Assembly: GCA_026134085.1 (NCBI GenBank)
Contig: JAOQIN010000011.1
Location: 1 to 42,868 of the forward strand
Direction of reading: 5' to 3'
Source: Candidatus Methanoxibalbensis ujae
GTDB lineage: Archaea > Halobacteriota > Syntropharchaeia > Alkanophagales > Methanospirareceae
Length of the DNA: 42,868 nt
Shown: in pieces, positions 42,790-42,868 of the stretch
Layout: each line of letters opens with the position of its first letter
How positions within the stretch are numbered: the stretch's first letter is position 1
Position numbers and translations under genes: made by a program
Notes under the pieces: generated by a model
What the model saw: only the letters and a program-made list of their open reading frames with translations
Told to the model about the DNA's origin: nothing
The model's database searches: none

Positions 42790-42868
42790 TATTTAATATT
42801 GAAGCAGAAAGAAAATAGTTTTGAGAGTGCGAGCCATGCCCATAATATTTCTAATTACAAGAATTGAA

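Noticed and set aside
42836-42868. Start of a further gene (MPIIFLITR) at the right edge
   Set aside because: Only 11 codons are inside the window and the ribosome site is weak, so it cannot be supported.

Overview
The window reads as a chromosomal segment of a strictly anaerobic euryarchaeon. Archaeal markers are dense: L37Ae, L32e, RpoP, KEOPS Pcc1, TrmI, RqcH/NFACT, RadB, a GAN/RecJ-like DHH protein, a GHMP-type shikimate kinase, archaeal RibC and archaeal AspRS. Together with an mvhD-frhB-hdrC-hdrB-hdrA operon and glycosylation-rich multihaem cytochromes, this points to the methane- or alkane-oxidising relatives of methanogens (ANME-1/Methanophagales or Syntrophoarchaeia-like). The lineage is an inference from gene content; no mcr gene or rRNA is present to confirm it.

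Layout. 1-1.2 kb: a frameshifted tnpB end and degenerate DNA. 1.2-4.6 kb: leftward secretome genes (subtilase, membrane protein, CARDB-like protein). 4.7-6.0 kb: DPM1-like glycosyltransferase and Fur regulator. 6.4-9.2 kb: leftward aspS, ThiF-like E1, a 46-aa zinc protein and a NifU-type scaffold. 9.3-13.9 kb: DHH phosphoesterase, a broken FN3-protein gene, a radical SAM/SPASM protein resembling haem-synthesis AhbC/AhbD, and small exported genes. 14-16.7 kb: leftward aroK, superoxide reductase and pdxS. 17.2-19.1 kb: two paralogous multihaem cytochromes plus the stump of a third, next to a decayed tnpB element (19.1-19.9 kb). 20-26 kb: mtnA, then trmI, rpl37ae, rpoP, pcc1, a small membrane protein, rqcH and ribC. 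26-30 kb: trpA, an aminotransferase with a poly-Ser insert, rpl32e. 30-35.8 kb: the Hdr operon. 36-41.4 kb: moeA, PIN nuclease, radB, an anchored tetrahaem cytochrome, an exported CARDB-like protein, a PRC-barrel protein and tRNA-Arg(CCU). 41.4-42.9 kb: an AT-rich island with an HRDC fragment and a twice-frameshifted HNH nuclease gene.

How it fits together. The Hdr operon would couple F420 (FrhB-like subunit) to thiol/disulfide chemistry (HdrBC) through an unusual double-length HdrA. The exported cytochromes could carry electrons out of the cell, and the radical SAM protein could supply their haem. Fur and superoxide reductase fit an iron-rich anaerobe. Across the window there are many perfect 14-18 bp tandem duplications and GAT/ATC triplet expansions, some inside genes, alongside frameshifted pseudogenes. 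This suggests frequent replication slippage. No CRISPR array or rRNA gene was seen.
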